Counted from the first letter of the stretch, positions 6,658 to 13,650 are shown. The stretch: 13,856 nucleotides of DNA from an uncultured Lachnospiraceae bacterium (GCA_910584725.1 CAJUBE010000055.1:1-13856); one strand, 5' to 3'. Made by a program: numbers and translations. The notes: generated by a model not told the origin, from the letters alone.

Positions 6658-6731
6658 GGAAGCATAGCTCAGCCGGGATGAGCGTTCGCCTCACACGCGA
6701 GAGGTCATGGGTTCGAGCCCCATTGCTTCCA
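6658..6731 (+). tRNA. tRNA-Val, anticodon CAC
   Basis: A complete 74-nt cloverleaf four bases after the alanine tRNA. Acceptor GGAAGCA/TGCTTCC is perfect, D stem GCTC/GAGC, anticodon stem TTCGC/GCGAG with loop CTCACAC, T stem ATGGG/CCCAT. The anticodon CAC reads only GTG, so this is a supplementary isoacceptor. CCA is not encoded. It shares the promoter and terminator with tRNA-Ala. Confidence 0.95.
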
Positions 6732-6748
6732 TTATCTTAAGAAAAGAA

Positions 6749-6783
6749 GTCGGAATGAGACGGTGCCATTCCGGCTTTTTTTT
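6749..6783 (+). terminator. Intrinsic terminator of the tRNA unit
   Basis: GTCGGAATG (6749-6757) pairs with CATTCCGGC (6767-6775), with one G-U pair, followed by eight T residues. The upstream A-rich arm can extend the stem into the T-tract. Confidence 0.9.
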
Positions 6784-6869
6784 CCGCGCATGGAAGCAAA
6801 GAGCAACGCGAACGAGAAATGCGAAAGCATTTCGAGTTCTCTGCTTATGCGCATAAGCAGAGTCAGAAG
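6784..6869 (+). repeat. Dispersed structured repeat, copy B (left half plus central palindrome)
   Basis: Starts right after the terminator T-tract. Bases 6801-6825 match 13758-13782 exactly (25 bp) and 6841-6869 match 13794-13822 exactly (29 bp). It contains GAAATGC-GAAA-GCATTTC, a seven-bp hairpin with a GAAA tetraloop, and a perfect 24-bp palindrome centred on TGCGCA at 6850/6851. The right half seen in other copies is absent after AGAAG. It lies in what would be the 5' untranslated region of the YitT gene, 23 nt before its ribosome binding site. I see no clear promoter in 6784-6890. Confidence 0.8.
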
Positions 6870-6902
6870 ACGGCAGGGACAGGACGAATGCAGGAGGTAT
6901 CT

Positions 6903-7757
6903 ATGACAAAGCGAAAAAAGATCATAAAGGAATATATTCTGATTACGATAGCAGTCATTATTATGGATATCGGCGTCTATGTGTTTAAGTTCCCGAACAA
7001 CTTTTCCTTCGGCGGGGTGTCGGGTCTGGCGGTGGTGGTGACGCACTATACACCTTTTACGGCTTCCCAGATCAACCTCATCATCAACATGATTCTGTTG
7101 GTGTTCGGGTTTCTGTTTCTGGGAAGGAATTTCGGGGTAAAGACCGCATATGTGACAGTTGTGTCATCTTTACTGCTGAATCTGATGGAAGTGCTGTTCC
7201 CTATGAGCGCGCCGCTCACCAATGAGACAACCTTGGAACTTATCTATGCGATAGCGCTTCCGGCTCTGGCTTCGGCGCTTCTCTTTTATGAGAACGCCTC
7301 CGGCGGCGGCACGGACATCATAGCAATGGTGCTGAAGAAATATTCGACCATGGACATATCGGCGGCGCTTATGGCGGTGGACGCCATTATCGTGGTGGTG
7401 GCATGTTTTGCCTTTGACACGAGGACGGGGCTTTTTTCCATATGCGGACTGATGGCGAAGTCGCTGGTGATCGATAAAGCCATTGAGCGCATGAAGCTGA
7501 GCAAGTATTTTACAATCATATGCAGCAAACCGCAGCCGATCTGCGATTTTATTATGAAGGATCTGCATCGGAGCGCAACGGTTTACAAGGCGGAGGGCGC
7601 TTACACGCACAAAGACAGGGTGGTCATCCTTACGGTGATGGACCCGAAACAGGCGGTGCTCTTGGAGCGGCATATTCAGAGCGTGGACCCGGAGGCTTTT
7701 CTTATGGTGACGAAGAGCAGCGAGATTATGGGAAAGGGATTTAAGAGGTATATCTGA
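6903..7757 (+). CDS. YitT family membrane protein (DUF161 + DUF2179)
   Basis: A 284-residue membrane protein of unknown transport or sensing role. About five hydrophobic segments are visible (11-30, 57-75, 81-100, 113-129, 157-172). Two internally similar glycine motifs, FSFGGVSGLA (34-43) and ENASGGGTDI (130-139), are typical of the duplicated YitT membrane unit. A soluble C-terminal domain (about 202-280, DUF2179) ends the protein. I chose ATG 6903 because AGGAGGT is four nt upstream. An in-frame ATG at 6819 would translate the repeat element (MRKHFEFSAYAHKQSQK) and is probably false. Two bases separate it from the MATE gene, so they share a transcript. Confidence 0.9.
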   Translation: MTKRKKIIKEYILITIAVIIMDIGVYVFKFPNNFSFGGVSGLAVVVTHYTPFTASQINLIINMILLVFGFLFLGRNFGVKTAYVTVVSSLLLNLMEVLFPMSAPLTNETTLELIYAIALPALASALLFYENASGGGTDIIAMVLKKYSTMDISAALMAVDAIIVVVACFAFDTRTGLFSICGLMAKSLVIDKAIERMKLSKYFTIICSKPQPICDFIMKDLHRSATVYKAEGAYTHKDRVVILTVMDPKQAVLLERHIQSVDPEAFLMVTKSSEIMGKGFKRYI

Positions 7758-7759
7758 AG

Positions 7760-9103
7760 ATGGCAGTACATGTAAAGAATATGACAACGGGAAAGCCCGG
7801 GAAACTGATTCTGGCTTTTTCCCTTTCCCTCGTGGCAGGCAATGTCTTTCAGCAGCTATACACTGTGGTCGATACCATGGTGGTCGGGAAATTTCTCGGT
7901 GTGAGCGCGCTGGCGGCGCTGGGGGCTTCTGACTGGATGAACTGGCTGATGCTGGGCGTGATACAAGGTCTGACGCAGGGGTTTGGCATCAGGATGGCAC
8001 AGGAGTTTGGTGCGGGCAGAACAGATGAGTTAAAAAGAAGCGTGGGGAGCGCGGCGGTGCTGTCCATGCTTTCTGCTATTGTGCTGGTGGCGGCAGGGCA
8101 GTTTTTTGCAAGACCTGTGCTGACGCTCTTACAGACGCCGCAGGAGATCATCGGGTATTCGCTTCTCTATCTGCGGATCATGTTCGCGGGCGTGCCGATC
8201 GTGATGGTTTACAATCTGCTGGCGTGTATTCTCCGCTCGCTGGGTGACAGCAGGACGCCGCTCAACGCCATGATTGTCGCGTCGGTGACAAACATTGTGC
8301 TGGATTATCTCTTTGTACTGGGTTTTGGCTGGGGCATTGCGGGCGCGGCGGCAGCCACTCTGATCGCGCAGGCAGTCTCCAGCGTGTTCTGTTTCTACCA
8401 TATTAAAAAGATCGCCTTCCTGAAGCTTACGCGGAAAGATTTTCACTTAGAGAGGGAACTTTCTGCCAGGCTGTTCATGCTGGGGCTGCCCATGGCGTTC
8501 CAGAATGGAATCATTGCGATCGGCGGCATGATTGTGCAGTTTGTGGTGAACGGGTACGGTGTAATCTTCATTGCGGGATTTACGGCGACGAACAAGCTCT
8601 ACGGGCTGTTGGAGATCGCGGGCACTTCTTACGGCTACGCGATGGTGACTTATGTGGGGCAGAATCTGGGTGCGGGCAGGTACGACCGCATCAAAAGCGG
8701 GATGCGCGCGGCGATGGGAATCGCCATGGCGACATCCGCGTTCATTGCGGTGTGTATGCTTGTATTCGGGAAATTCCTTCTGGGATTGTTTATCTCCGGG
8801 ACGCCGGAGGTGGTGGAACAGACCATGCGGATCGCCTATTTCTATCTGGCAGTCATGAGCGTCTGCCTGCCGGTCCTCTATGTGCTGCATGTGACCCGCT
8901 CCGCCCTGCAGGGAATGGGCAATACGGTCCTGCCGATGCTGTCCGGCGTGGCGGAGTTTGTGATGCGTACCCTGTCGGTCATTTTTCTCCCCCTTCTTCT
9001 GGGAGAAAACGGCATCTTCTTTGCGGAGATCGCCGCCTGGCTCGGCGCGGACGTGGTGCTGGTCATTAGCTATTTTTCGCAGATGAAGAAGTTGCAGGGA
9101 TGA
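7760..9103 (+). CDS. MATE family multidrug/cation efflux transporter
   Basis: A 447-residue, probably 12-helix antiporter that exports organic cations, drugs or metabolites using a Na+ or H+ gradient (family knowledge; substrate unknown). Two homologous halves are visible. The N-half begins KLILAFSLSLVAGNVFQQLYTVVDTMVVGKFLG, and the C-half LFMLGLPMAFQNGIIAIGGMIVQFVVNGYG. Each is followed by a GAGR-type loop, QEFGAGRTDE and QNLGAGRYDR, as usual for the family. ATG 7760 lies two bases after the YitT stop; AGAGG is 11 nt upstream inside that gene. The length is typical and the frame intact. Confidence 0.93.
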   Translation: MAVHVKNMTTGKPGKLILAFSLSLVAGNVFQQLYTVVDTMVVGKFLGVSALAALGASDWMNWLMLGVIQGLTQGFGIRMAQEFGAGRTDELKRSVGSAAVLSMLSAIVLVAAGQFFARPVLTLLQTPQEIIGYSLLYLRIMFAGVPIVMVYNLLACILRSLGDSRTPLNAMIVASVTNIVLDYLFVLGFGWGIAGAAAATLIAQAVSSVFCFYHIKKIAFLKLTRKDFHLERELSARLFMLGLPMAFQNGIIAIGGMIVQFVVNGYGVIFIAGFTATNKLYGLLEIAGTSYGYAMVTYVGQNLGAGRYDRIKSGMRAAMGIAMATSAFIAVCMLVFGKFLLGLFISGTPEVVEQTMRIAYFYLAVMSVCLPVLYVLHVTRSALQGMGNTVLPMLSGVAEFVMRTLSVIFLPLLLGENGIFFAEIAAWLGADVVLVISYFSQMKKLQG

Positions 9104-9108
9104 CATGC

Positions 9109-9137
9109 AGAGAATGCCCGTATTCTGGGCATTCTCT
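9109..9137 (+). terminator. Terminator hairpin after the MATE gene
   Basis: AGAGAATGCCC (9109-9119) pairs perfectly with GGGCATTCTCT (9127-9137) around a seven-nt loop. The following bases (TACATG) lack a T-tract, so it may act with the larger hairpin next to it, or mainly protect the 3' end. Confidence 0.55.
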
Positions 9138-9138
9138 T

Positions 9139-9204
9139 ACATGAGATTTAGAAGTTCTTAGCGAAGCAGCCTTTGCTGCTGAGCTTTAGAACTTCTTCTC
9201 ATGT
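9139..9204. repeat. Long bulged inverted repeat between convergent genes
   Basis: Four paired blocks lie in order around a CTTT loop: ACATGA/TCATGT, AGAAGTTCT/AGAACTTCT, AGC/GCT and AGCAGC/GCTGCT, with small internal loops between them. It spans the gap between the MATE and SDR genes and covers the SDR stop codon (plus-strand TCA 9199-9201). It is likely a bidirectional termination or 3'-end stabilising structure. Confidence 0.65.
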
Positions 9205-9975
9205 TTGCCAAGAGCCGTCCAAAGTGATGACCTGCCCGGTCAGATAGGAGGGCGCGTTGACGATGGAGAGAAGAAGATCTGCGACTTCAGAAGGTTGACC
9301 AAAGCGGTCAGCAGGTATTTCCGCCCGCAAAGCGGACAATTCCTCTTCCGAAAAACAGCGGTTCATGTCTGTGTCAATGACGCCGCAGGCGATGGCGTTG
9401 ACCCGGATGCCGCTGGGAGCCAGTTCCTTTGCCAGCGCTTTCGTGAAGACGTTCACGCCGCCCTTGGAGGCGGAGTATGCCACTTCCATGGAGGCGCCCA
9501 CATTACCCCAGACGGAGGAAATGTTGACGATATGACCGGCGTGATGTTTTAACATCATGGGGATGGCAAGTCGGCACGTGTAGAACAGCGCGTTCAGGTT
9601 GACGTTCATAAGGGACTGCCATTCTTCCACCGTCATCTCGTGAAGCAGTCCGATGTGGGAGACACCGGCGTTGTTGACTAATAGGGTCAAGTCTTCTATC
9701 TGTGAAAATGCCTCATTCACGGCCTGCATGTTTCCCATATCCGCTATAATAGGCGTACATGCGATGTTGTAGGTTCCCGACAGACGGTATGACAGCTCTG
9801 TCAACTCCCTTTCGGAGCGGCGGCAGGTGAGATACAGGCGGTAGCCTTCTTCAGCCAGAGCCTCGGCTATGGCGCGGCCGATTCCCCGGGAAGCGCCGGT
9901 TACGAGGGCGGAGCCGGGAGCAGCAGGCTTGTTTCCGTATGGTTCTGTGATGGTTTTGCTATCTTGTTTTTTCAT
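9199..9975 (-). CDS. SDR-family oxidoreductase, probable EF-P 5-aminopentanone reductase (YmfI-like)
   Basis: A 258-residue classical short-chain dehydrogenase/reductase using NAD(P)H. The cofactor motif is TGASRGIG (26-33), NNAG is at 101-104, and the catalytic tetrad is N126, S154, Y167, K171 (YSASK). The stretch SSVWGNVGASMEVAYSASKG resembles, from memory, B. subtilis YmfI, which reduces the 5-aminopentanone group on the EF-P lysine; FabG-type ketoreductases usually differ there. The gene is alone and not in a fatty-acid cluster, which also speaks against FabG. It remains possible that it reduces an unrelated carbonyl. An N-terminal extension of about 20 polar residues precedes the fold. 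The start is uncertain because the ribosome binding site is weak; AGGAAA is over 20 nt upstream. Confidence 0.85.
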   Translation of the reverse strand: MKKQDSKTITEPYGNKPAAPGSALVTGASRGIGRAIAEALAEEGYRLYLTCRRSERELTELSYRLSGTYNIACTPIIADMGNMQAVNEAFSQIEDLTLLVNNAGVSHIGLLHEMTVEEWQSLMNVNLNALFYTCRLAIPMMLKHHAGHIVNISSVWGNVGASMEVAYSASKGGVNVFTKALAKELAPSGIRVNAIACGVIDTDMNRCFSEEELSALRAEIPADRFGQPSEVADLLLSIVNAPSYLTGQVITLDGSWQT

Positions 9976-10019
9976 TTTTCGTTCTTGATTCTTGACTTTC
10001 CTGATTCATTTTCAAATAC

Positions 10020-10049
10020 ATAGTAATGGCTAAGAACTTTTTATTTCAA
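10020..10049 (-). promoter_or_regulatory. Possible promoter of the SDR gene
   Basis: On the minus strand TTGAAA (plus-strand 10044-10049), an 18-bp spacer and TACTAT (10020-10025) give a plausible housekeeping promoter. It predicts a leader of about 35-40 nt. Confidence 0.4.
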
Positions 10050-10081
10050 TATTTGCGTTAGATATTTGCGGTGAAAAGGCT

Positions 10082-10115
10082 TATACTGTAAAGAGTATAT
10101 TAAAAGAAGTATACT
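10082..10115. promoter_or_regulatory. Operator-like AGTATA/TATACT dyads upstream of trxB
   Basis: TATACT (10082-10087) and AGTATA (10094-10099) form a perfect six-bp inverted repeat with a six-bp spacer. The eight-bp palindrome AGTATACT follows at 10108-10115. They lie in the divergent SDR/trxB intergenic region. A binding site for a dimeric regulator is inferred; no specific regulator is recognised. Confidence 0.35.
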
Positions 10116-10225
10116 ACAGATGGCAGGGAATGTCATCCGGGCAGAGAAAATAAAGTATGGCCGAAGGCAGAAATGTTACGGATATGGAATTGCTGCGGAA
10201 ATGTAAGAGAGGAGTGCGGAAACTT

Positions 10226-11143
10226 ATGTATGATCTTATTATTGTTGGAGCGGGGCCGGCCGGTTTGTCGGCGGCGGTTTACGGCAGGCGCGCCGGGCTT
10301 GACCTTATTGTAATAGAACAGAAGCCCATGGGCGGCGGGCAGGTGGTTGACACTTACGAGGTGGACAATTATCTGGGGCTTCCCGGCATCAACGGGTTTG
10401 ATCTGGCGCAGAAATTCCGCAGTCACGCGGACGGGCTCGGCGCGGTCTTTAAGAGCGGACGGGTTACGGCGGTTCGGGACGAGGGAGAGAAAAAAGTGGT
10501 GGAAACCGCGGACGGCAAGTCTTATGAGGCGCGGGCGCTGATCGTGGCGGGCGGTGCGGAACACGCGAAGCTGGGCGTGCCGGGAGAGGAGGCGTACAGA
10601 GGACAGGGCGTGTCCTACTGCGCCACCTGTGACGGCGCTTTCTTTAAGAAGAGAGACGTGGCGGTCGTGGGCGGCGGTGATGTGGCGGTGGAGGACGCCG
10701 TCTATCTCTCCAGATTCTGCCGTAAGGTGTATCTGATCCACAGGAGAGACAGCTTGCGGGCGGCAAAGAGTTTACAGGACAAGCTGTTTTCCTGCGAGAA
10801 TGCGGAAGTGATTTGGAACAGCACCCTGCAGGAGATACGGGGAAGTGACCTGGTAGAAGGCATATGCATCCGCACAAAGGGCGGGAATGCGGAGCGGGCG
10901 CTTGCGGTGGACGGCGTCTTTATCGCGGTGGGGATGCGTCCGAAAACAGAGGTCTACCGTGAGATAATAGCATGTGACGAGGGCGGTTATCTCATTGCGG
11001 GGGAAGACTGCGCCACCAGTGTTCCGGGCATCTTTGCGGCGGGGGATATCCGTACAAAGGCGCTCCGTCAGATTGTGACGGCAGTCTCCGACGGGGCGTG
11101 CGCGGTGGCTTCGGCGGAGAAATATTTAATTTCCCGCCCGTAA
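10226..11143 (+). CDS. trxB: Thioredoxin-disulfide reductase
   Basis: A 305-residue FAD enzyme that uses NADPH to reduce thioredoxin, maintaining cytoplasmic thiols. The FAD motif GAGPAG (8-13), redox-active CATC (132-135), NADPH-binding GGGDVAVED (149-157) with HRRDSLRA (172-179), and the C-terminal FAD motif GIFAAGDIRTKALRQIVTA are all present. Length matches bacterial TrxB. ATG 10226 gives the normal N-terminus MYDLIIVGAGPAG and has AGAGGAG 11 nt upstream; an in-frame ATG 69 bases earlier would add 23 residues not expected in the family. It is monocistronic here, and no thioredoxin gene is adjacent. A ferredoxin-dependent variant is less likely, given the intact HRRD motif. Confidence 0.93.
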   Translation: MYDLIIVGAGPAGLSAAVYGRRAGLDLIVIEQKPMGGGQVVDTYEVDNYLGLPGINGFDLAQKFRSHADGLGAVFKSGRVTAVRDEGEKKVVETADGKSYEARALIVAGGAEHAKLGVPGEEAYRGQGVSYCATCDGAFFKKRDVAVVGGGDVAVEDAVYLSRFCRKVYLIHRRDSLRAAKSLQDKLFSCENAEVIWNSTLQEIRGSDLVEGICIRTKGGNAERALAVDGVFIAVGMRPKTEVYREIIACDEGGYLIAGEDCATSVPGIFAAGDIRTKALRQIVTAVSDGACAVASAEKYLISRP

Positions 11144-11217
11144 TAATTACAAAAATATTACGAAGCGGTTTCAGGTAAAATATGCCATAATTTGACATAA
11201 GTTTTACACCTCAAACA

Positions 11218-11236
11218 CCGAAAAATCGGGCTTTTT
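11218..11236 (+). terminator. Weak possible terminator after trxB
   Basis: CCGA-AAAA-TCGG gives a four-bp stem with a tetraloop, followed by GCTTTTT. The stem is short; I see nothing better between trxB and the next promoter. Confidence 0.3.
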
Positions 11237-11293
11237 GTGAGAAAGGCACAATAACTTGCGTATGAGTGTGCGTTTTGATGGTAGATGCTGTGG

Positions 11294-11322
11294 TTGACAA
11301 AACGTTTATTCAATGCTATATT
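11294..11322 (+). promoter_or_regulatory. Promoter of the SH3-NlpC/P60 gene
   Basis: Perfect TTGACA (11294-11299), a 17-bp spacer and TATATT (11317-11322). The leader would be about 35 nt and ends with GAGGTG five nt before the ATG. Confidence 0.8.
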
Positions 11323-11363
11323 ATAGCCAGATGTAACAATTCTGTAACAAATGAGGTGTTTTT

Positions 11364-12710
11364 ATGAACAAAAACAGACTAAAATGGACAGCATGTGCAT
11401 TGGCGGCAGTGGTTGGATTTGGCGGCACGGGAATTGAGGCAAATGCCACAGGGAATGTGGGAAGCGTTCTGCCCTCGGCAGGAATAGAGTTTTCTCTTCA
11501 GGATGAGGAGAAGTCCACTGCGTTATCTGCTTTAAAGGAAGAATCTGACAAGGAAGCGGCGGAGCAGGAAGAAAACAGCGCAGAGAACGCATCGTCAGAG
11601 TTTGAAAATGAAGGTATCAGTGTCGGAAGCGTCCAGGTGGGTGGGTTTTCCGATCTTGCCAGCACATCTGATAAGGTGAGCAAGGCGCCTGAAAAAAAGA
11701 TTGCGGATACAATTGTAGTCAGTGAGGGCTATACAAAGGATCTGAAGGCGGCGGCCGGCAGCGGTCTGTCTGAGGAGGAAGAGAGCTTTAAGAATCTGGT
11801 GATTGCCAGAGTAAATGATTATGTGAATGTGCGTGATATTCCCAGCGAGGATGGCGAGATCGTCGGCAAACTTTACAATAAGTCCGTCGGCAGTTATATC
11901 GAGGAGGAGGACGGCTGGTATAAGATCAGTTCCGGCTCTGTAGAGGGATATGTGAAGGGTGAATATTGTGTGACCGGTGACGAAGCCGTCGATTACGCGA
12001 AGGAAGTGGGAACCCGTATTGCGACCGTTACGACTACGACCTTGAAGGTTCGCGAGCAGCCCGGTCTGGAGGAGACAGTTCTCGGTCTGGTTCCGATCGA
12101 GGATGAGCTGATTGTCACGGAGGAACTGGACGGCTGGGTTAAGGTAAACATCGAGGAAGGTGACGGTTATGTTTCTTTGGATTACGTTACCCTTTCCACG
12201 GAGTTTGTGAAGGCCGAGTCCGTAGCCGAGGAGAAGGCAAGACTTGCCAAGGAGGAAGAGGCGAGGAAGGCGGCGCAGGCTGCGGCTAAAAAGAAGACTT
12301 CCGAAAATGCGGCATCCGGCAGTAAAGTTGAGGAAGGCGGCAAGACTTATGCGAACCCGACAGGCAGCTCCGGATCCGATGTGGTACAGTTTGCGAGACA
12401 GTTCGTGGGTAATCCCTACGTGTACGGCGGCACCAGCCTGACAAACGGTGCGGACTGCTCCGGGTTTGTCATGAGCGTGTACAAGAACTTTGGCGTAAAT
12501 CTGCCTCATTCATCGGCGGCGGACAGAAGCGTGGGCGCGGCGGTTAACGGTCTGGAAAACGCGCAGCCCGGCGATATCATCTGCTACTCGGGTCATGTGG
12601 GAATTTACGCGGGCAACGGCCAGATCGTGCATGCGTCTACATCCAGAACAGGCATTATCGAATCCAGCGCAACCTACCGTTCGATTCTTTCCATCAGAAG
12701 AATCCTTTAA
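11364..12710 (+). CDS. Secreted SH3-domain NlpC/P60 peptidoglycan endopeptidase
   Basis: A 448-residue exported wall hydrolase that likely cuts stem peptides, typically the D-Glu-to-diamino-acid bond. Domain order: signal peptide (1 to about 28, cleavage near ANA), an acidic low-complexity region (about 45-140), two bacterial SH3 domains (about 146-204 and 218-278) with the YVNVRDIPS and TLKVREQPG motifs, a Glu/Ala/Lys-rich helical linker (283-318), and the NlpC/P60 domain (338-448). The catalytic residues are C365 in DCSGF, H411 in GHVGIY and H423 in IVHAS. The SH3 domains probably bind wall. It has its own promoter and terminator, so it is a single-gene unit. Confidence 0.95.
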   Translation: MNKNRLKWTACALAAVVGFGGTGIEANATGNVGSVLPSAGIEFSLQDEEKSTALSALKEESDKEAAEQEENSAENASSEFENEGISVGSVQVGGFSDLASTSDKVSKAPEKKIADTIVVSEGYTKDLKAAAGSGLSEEEESFKNLVIARVNDYVNVRDIPSEDGEIVGKLYNKSVGSYIEEEDGWYKISSGSVEGYVKGEYCVTGDEAVDYAKEVGTRIATVTTTTLKVREQPGLEETVLGLVPIEDELIVTEELDGWVKVNIEEGDGYVSLDYVTLSTEFVKAESVAEEKARLAKEEEARKAAQAAAKKKTSENAASGSKVEEGGKTYANPTGSSGSDVVQFARQFVGNPYVYGGTSLTNGADCSGFVMSVYKNFGVNLPHSSAADRSVGAAVNGLENAQPGDIICYSGHVGIYAGNGQIVHASTSRTGIIESSATYRSILSIRRIL

Positions 12711-12752
12711 GAAAAAGCTGCGCGGCGGTACAGACAGAATACGATTATATGG

Positions 12753-12785
12753 CGGGAGATGTTCCATCGGGGCATCTCCCGTTTT
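12753..12785 (+). terminator. Intrinsic terminator of the NlpC/P60 gene
   Basis: CGGGAGATG (12753-12761) pairs perfectly with CATCTCCCG (12773-12781), followed by TTTT. The bases after it (GCGCGCA) match the junction seen where the dispersed repeats follow terminators, but no repeat is present here. Confidence 0.8.
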
Positions 12786-12861
12786 GCGCGCACACTCGAT
12801 TTGTCTACAGTGCACAAAGATTTTGGAGATTGGGGAATAGTGAATATACTGTAAATGCGAC

Positions 12862-12932
12862 TTATGCACATGAAAAAGGCAGGGTTTCAGCATAAAATGG
12901 TTTTATACACGGACTTATCCACCATATCCACA
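12862..12932 (+). promoter_or_regulatory. Cluster of four DnaA-box-like 9-mers
   Basis: All are on the same strand. TTATGCACA (12862-12870) fits the consensus TTATNCACA exactly. TTATACACG (12903-12911), TTATCCACC (12915-12923) and ATATCCACA (12924-12932) each differ at one position, and the last two are adjacent without a gap. They lie in the 320-nt gene-free stretch between the NlpC/P60 terminator and hpf. Binding by DnaA is inference. Confidence 0.45.
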
Positions 12933-12997
12933 ACTTTTTGACTGGGTCAATCATTCTATTTATGGAAACGGAAGGAACGTATGTTTTGTTTATTTCC

Positions 12998-13047
12998 TAT
13001 AATTTGGGAGCAAATTGTTGCAATAAAGGAGGTGGATATGCTATACT
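12998..13047 (+). promoter_or_regulatory. Promoter region of hpf (two alternatives)
   Basis: The better candidate is TTGCAA (13018-13023), an 18-bp spacer and TATACT (13042-13047), with a start near 13054. A perfect TATAAT at 12998-13003 has no good -35. If the upstream one is used, the transcript also carries a strong ribosome binding site and an 11-codon frame before hpf. Confidence 0.5.
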
Positions 13048-13073
13048 GTTCACATAAGCATGAAACGACATAG
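13038..13073 (+). CDS. Possible 11-residue leader peptide upstream of hpf
   Basis: ATG 13038 follows AAAGGAGGTGG (13025-13035), the strongest Shine-Dalgarno in this intergenic region, and opens an 11-codon frame MLYCSHKHETT ending at TAG. It is 32 nt before the hpf start. It is translated only if transcription begins upstream of 13025, because the better-scoring promoter overlaps it. It may be chance. Confidence 0.2.
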   Translation: MLYCSHKHETT

Positions 13074-13105
13074 CTTATGACTCCAACTGGAAGGGGATGA
13101 GTGAT

Positions 13106-13633
13106 ATGAAATTTAATATTGTCGGAAAAAATATCGAGGTAACAGAAGGATTGCGGGCAGCGGTAGAGGACAAGATCGGTAAGCTGGAAAAGTTTTTTAC
13201 AGAGGATACAGAGGTGCATGTAACTCTCAGCGTAGAGAAGGATCGCCAGAAGATTGAAGTGACGATTCCCGTGAAGGGTAATATCATCCGTTCCGAGCAG
13301 GTCAGCAGCGACATGTATGTTTCGATTGATCTGGTGGAGGAGATTATCGAGAGACAGCTTAAGAAATATAAGAACAAGCTGGTAGACAAGAAACAGGGAG
13401 TCGGTTATTTCCGTCAGGAGTTCATTGACAAAGATTATATGGATGAGGAGGAAGTGCAGATCATCCGCACGAAGAAGTTCGACATCAAGCCCATGTATCC
13501 AGAGGACGCCTGTGTGCAGATGGAGCTTCTGGGCCACAATTTCTTTGTGTTCTGCAATGCGGAGACGGATCAGGTGAACGTGGTTTATAAGAGAAAGGGA
13601 AACACCTACGGGCTGATCGAGCCTGAATTTTAA
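13106..13633 (+). CDS. hpf: Long-form ribosome hibernation promoting factor
   Basis: A 175-residue protein that binds the 30S decoding region and pairs ribosomes into inactive 100S dimers in slow growth. The N-terminal S30AE domain (1 to about 100, MKFNIVGKNIEVTEGL...) blocks the mRNA/tRNA channel. The C-terminal dimerisation domain (about 118-175) has RTKKFDIKPMYPEDA and ends GNTYGLIEPEF, both typical. ATG 13106 is preferred, with AAGGGG nine nt upstream; the in-frame ATG 13097 touches that ribosome binding site. In many Firmicutes secA follows hpf; here a terminator and repeats follow before the window ends. Confidence 0.96.
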   Translation: MKFNIVGKNIEVTEGLRAAVEDKIGKLEKFFTEDTEVHVTLSVEKDRQKIEVTIPVKGNIIRSEQVSSDMYVSIDLVEEIIERQLKKYKNKLVDKKQGVGYFRQEFIDKDYMDEEEVQIIRTKKFDIKPMYPEDACVQMELLGHNFFVFCNAETDQVNVVYKRKGNTYGLIEPEF

Positions 13634-13650
13634 AAGGATTTATACTGGCG

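Noticed and set aside
6482..6694. A 70-codon minus-strand frame with GDRGTRTPDLYVANVSLSQLSY
   Set aside because: It is the antisense of the tRNA-Ala gene and its flank, a well-known type of false gene; it also overlaps the rpsI terminator and the tRNA promoter.
10029..10039. GCTAAGAACTT as a second copy of the arm of the 9139-9204 inverted repeat
   Set aside because: An 11-bp match is expected several times by chance in this window and nothing around it aligns.
11192..11197. TTGACA downstream of trxB as a second promoter for the NlpC/P60 gene
   Set aside because: There is no -10-like hexamer 16-18 bp downstream; the TTGACA at 11294 has one.
12725..12737. GCGGTACAGACAG shared with the rplM leader (5581-5593)
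   Set aside because: About one 13-bp match is expected by chance within a window of this size, and the flanks do not align.
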